DNA from: Chloroflexota bacterium
Lineage (GTDB): Bacteria; Chloroflexota; Limnocylindria; Limnocylindrales; CSP1-4
NCBI GenBank assembly: GCA_021814735.1
Contig: JAKAHX010000105.1
Coordinates: 1-6,223, forward strand
Direction of reading: 5' to 3'
Length of the DNA stretch: 6,223 bases
Shown here: piece by piece, positions 5,185 through 6,223 of the stretch
How positions within the stretch are numbered: the stretch's first letter is position 1
Layout of the letters: each line of letters opens with the position of its first letter
Notes under the pieces: generated by a model
Databases searched by the model: none
What the model was told of the DNA's origin: nothing
What the model saw: only the letters and a program-made list of their open reading frames with translations
Translations under genes and position numbers: made by a program

Positions 5185-6223
5185 GCGAATGCGCTCTACC
5201 GCTACCTGCGGGCCGCTCCGCTGGCGCCGGCCGCAGCCTACACGGCCACCCTCCTCGGGAACCGGGACCCCGTCGCGCGACGGGTCGCCCTCGCGGCGAT
5301 CGCCGACCGCCATGAGCTCATCGACGCGCCCGATCCGCTCCTCCTCGAGGCAGCCGGGTGGGATGACGAGAACACCACCCGACACGAGTTCCGGCGGGCG
5401 CTCGGCGCCATGTGGCCCCGGGCGTCGAGGGAGGCTCGCGCAGCGCTGTTGAGGTACGCGGCTGACGCGGTCGAGGCCGAGACGATCGCCGAGCGCATGG
5501 CGGCCGCGGGCATGGACGCAACGCCCGACCAGGTGCGCCGCGACTGGCGGGGCCGCCTCCTGCACCGGATCGCGGAGGACCTGCCCAAGACGTGGCTGAG
5601 GCGCTACGGGCCGCTGCCCAGGGTAGAGGACGACCGGATGCCCGAGATGACTGCCGGCTGGGGCCTTGACGAGAGCCCCATCGAGGCGAGCGCGTTGGCC
5701 GACCTCCCGCCCGACGATGCCCTGTCACTCTTGGCCACGTGGTCGGAGCCCGATCAGCCCCGACTCGGCGGTCGCACCCTGGCGGGCCTGGCGGGCGCGG
5801 CGGGAGAGGTCATCCCCGCGCGCCTCGCGGAGTTCGCGCCGCGCGCCGCCGAGATCGCCGAGCTTCGGCCGCCGATCGTCGGGGCGATCGCCTCCGGCGT
5901 GGAGCGCGCCCTTCGGGAAGGCAGGCTCGAGAATCCCGCCGCGGGCGTGGCGTTCGTGCTGGACGTTATCGAGCGCTTCGACCCGGACATCGCCGTCGAC
6001 TGGTATCGGGAGCTCCTGAGCGACGCGGCGGGCTCCATCGAGGTCGGGGCCCACAAGGAGGTCCTCGACGAGGCAGCCATGGGTCGCGCCCTCAACTTCC
6101 TGCGCGCCGCGCTCACTGGTGCACCATCCCCGTGTCGATGGGGGCCGACCCGTCGATGCATCCCCGGTGACCGCCGGACCATCGCCACGCGCGCTCGCCG
6201 CTCGACGGCCAGCATGAGTACCG
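5185..6223 (+). CDS. 5'-truncated helical-repeat protein fragment cut at the IS end
   Basis: One frame stays open from the IS boundary to the window end (in-frame stop at 5179-5181, inside the IS). Codon use is strongly G/C-ending to about 6110. The first internal ATG is at 5410, yet the roughly 75 codons before it look fully coding, for example AYTATLLGNRDPVARRVALAAI (about residues 18-39 of this frame). The protein is soluble and alpha-helical, rich in Ala/Arg/Glu, with HEAT-like helix pairs. WLRRYGPLPRVED (about 137-149) is followed by GWGLDESPIEASALADLPPDDALSLLATW (158-186) and a helical stretch ending ERALREGRLENPAAGVAFVLDVIERFDPD. From memory this order resembles the C-terminal solenoid of very large ATPase-type proteins often found in defence regions, but no catalytic domain is in view and the family is not confirmed. 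After about 6115 the residues turn Arg/Cys-rich, suggesting a frameshift or the true end nearby. Confidence 0.6.

Noticed and set aside
6124..6166. Direct repeats CATCCCCG and TCGATG near the right end
   Set aside because: Only two copies each, short and closely spaced. No array periodicity, so this is neither CRISPR nor a convincing iteron set.

Overview
The window is uniformly GC-rich (roughly 70% by eye) with strongly G/C-ending codons. It holds an F420-type luciferase-like monooxygenase and a SpoIID/LytB-like C-terminus, which fits a high-GC bacterium of Actinomycetota or Chloroflexota type. That placement is inference; there is no marker gene here. The mix of short unrelated transcription units plus an insertion sequence looks like an accessory stretch of an ordinary chromosome.

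Layout. (1) Positions 2-307 (+) are the C-terminal end of a SpoIID/LytB-domain protein. (2) Positions 395-1321 (+) encode an LLM-class, probably F420-dependent, oxidoreductase. (3) Positions 2244-1349 (-) are a two-gene operon, a five-helix membrane protein followed with an ATGA overlap by a 76-residue XRE-family regulator. It diverges from a 92-residue hypothetical gene (2342-2620, +) across an AT-rich island with two operator-like repeats and opposing promoter candidates. (4) Positions 3738-2641 (-) are a six-helix ABC-2 permease with no ATPase gene beside it. (5) Positions 3751-5183 are a complete IS110-family element of the IS1111 type, with its transposase on the minus strand. (6) From 5185 to the window end (+) a long coding frame emerges directly from the IS end without a start codon. 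It looks like a helical-repeat segment of a larger protein.

The most interesting object is the roughly 215-base non-coding 3' region of the insertion sequence. Read on the transposase strand it folds by eye into two consecutive stem/internal-loop/hairpin units, as expected for a bridge RNA (seekRNA). The loop strands contain short matches to the sequences the RNA should recognise: both insertion flanks (ACTCCT and GCTAG) and both element ends (CATATCAG and GACT), all converging on a CT/AG core. This permits a base-level prediction of the IS ends, the core and the pre-insertion target. The target includes the Shine-Dalgarno sequence of the permease gene, so the IS sits 12 bases upstream of that gene's ATG with the SD preserved.

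The IS separates the permease from whatever preceded it and abuts a 5'-truncated reading frame on the other side. Either a gene fragment was already there, or an IS-adjacent deletion occurred on that side. No CRISPR array, tRNA or rRNA was seen.
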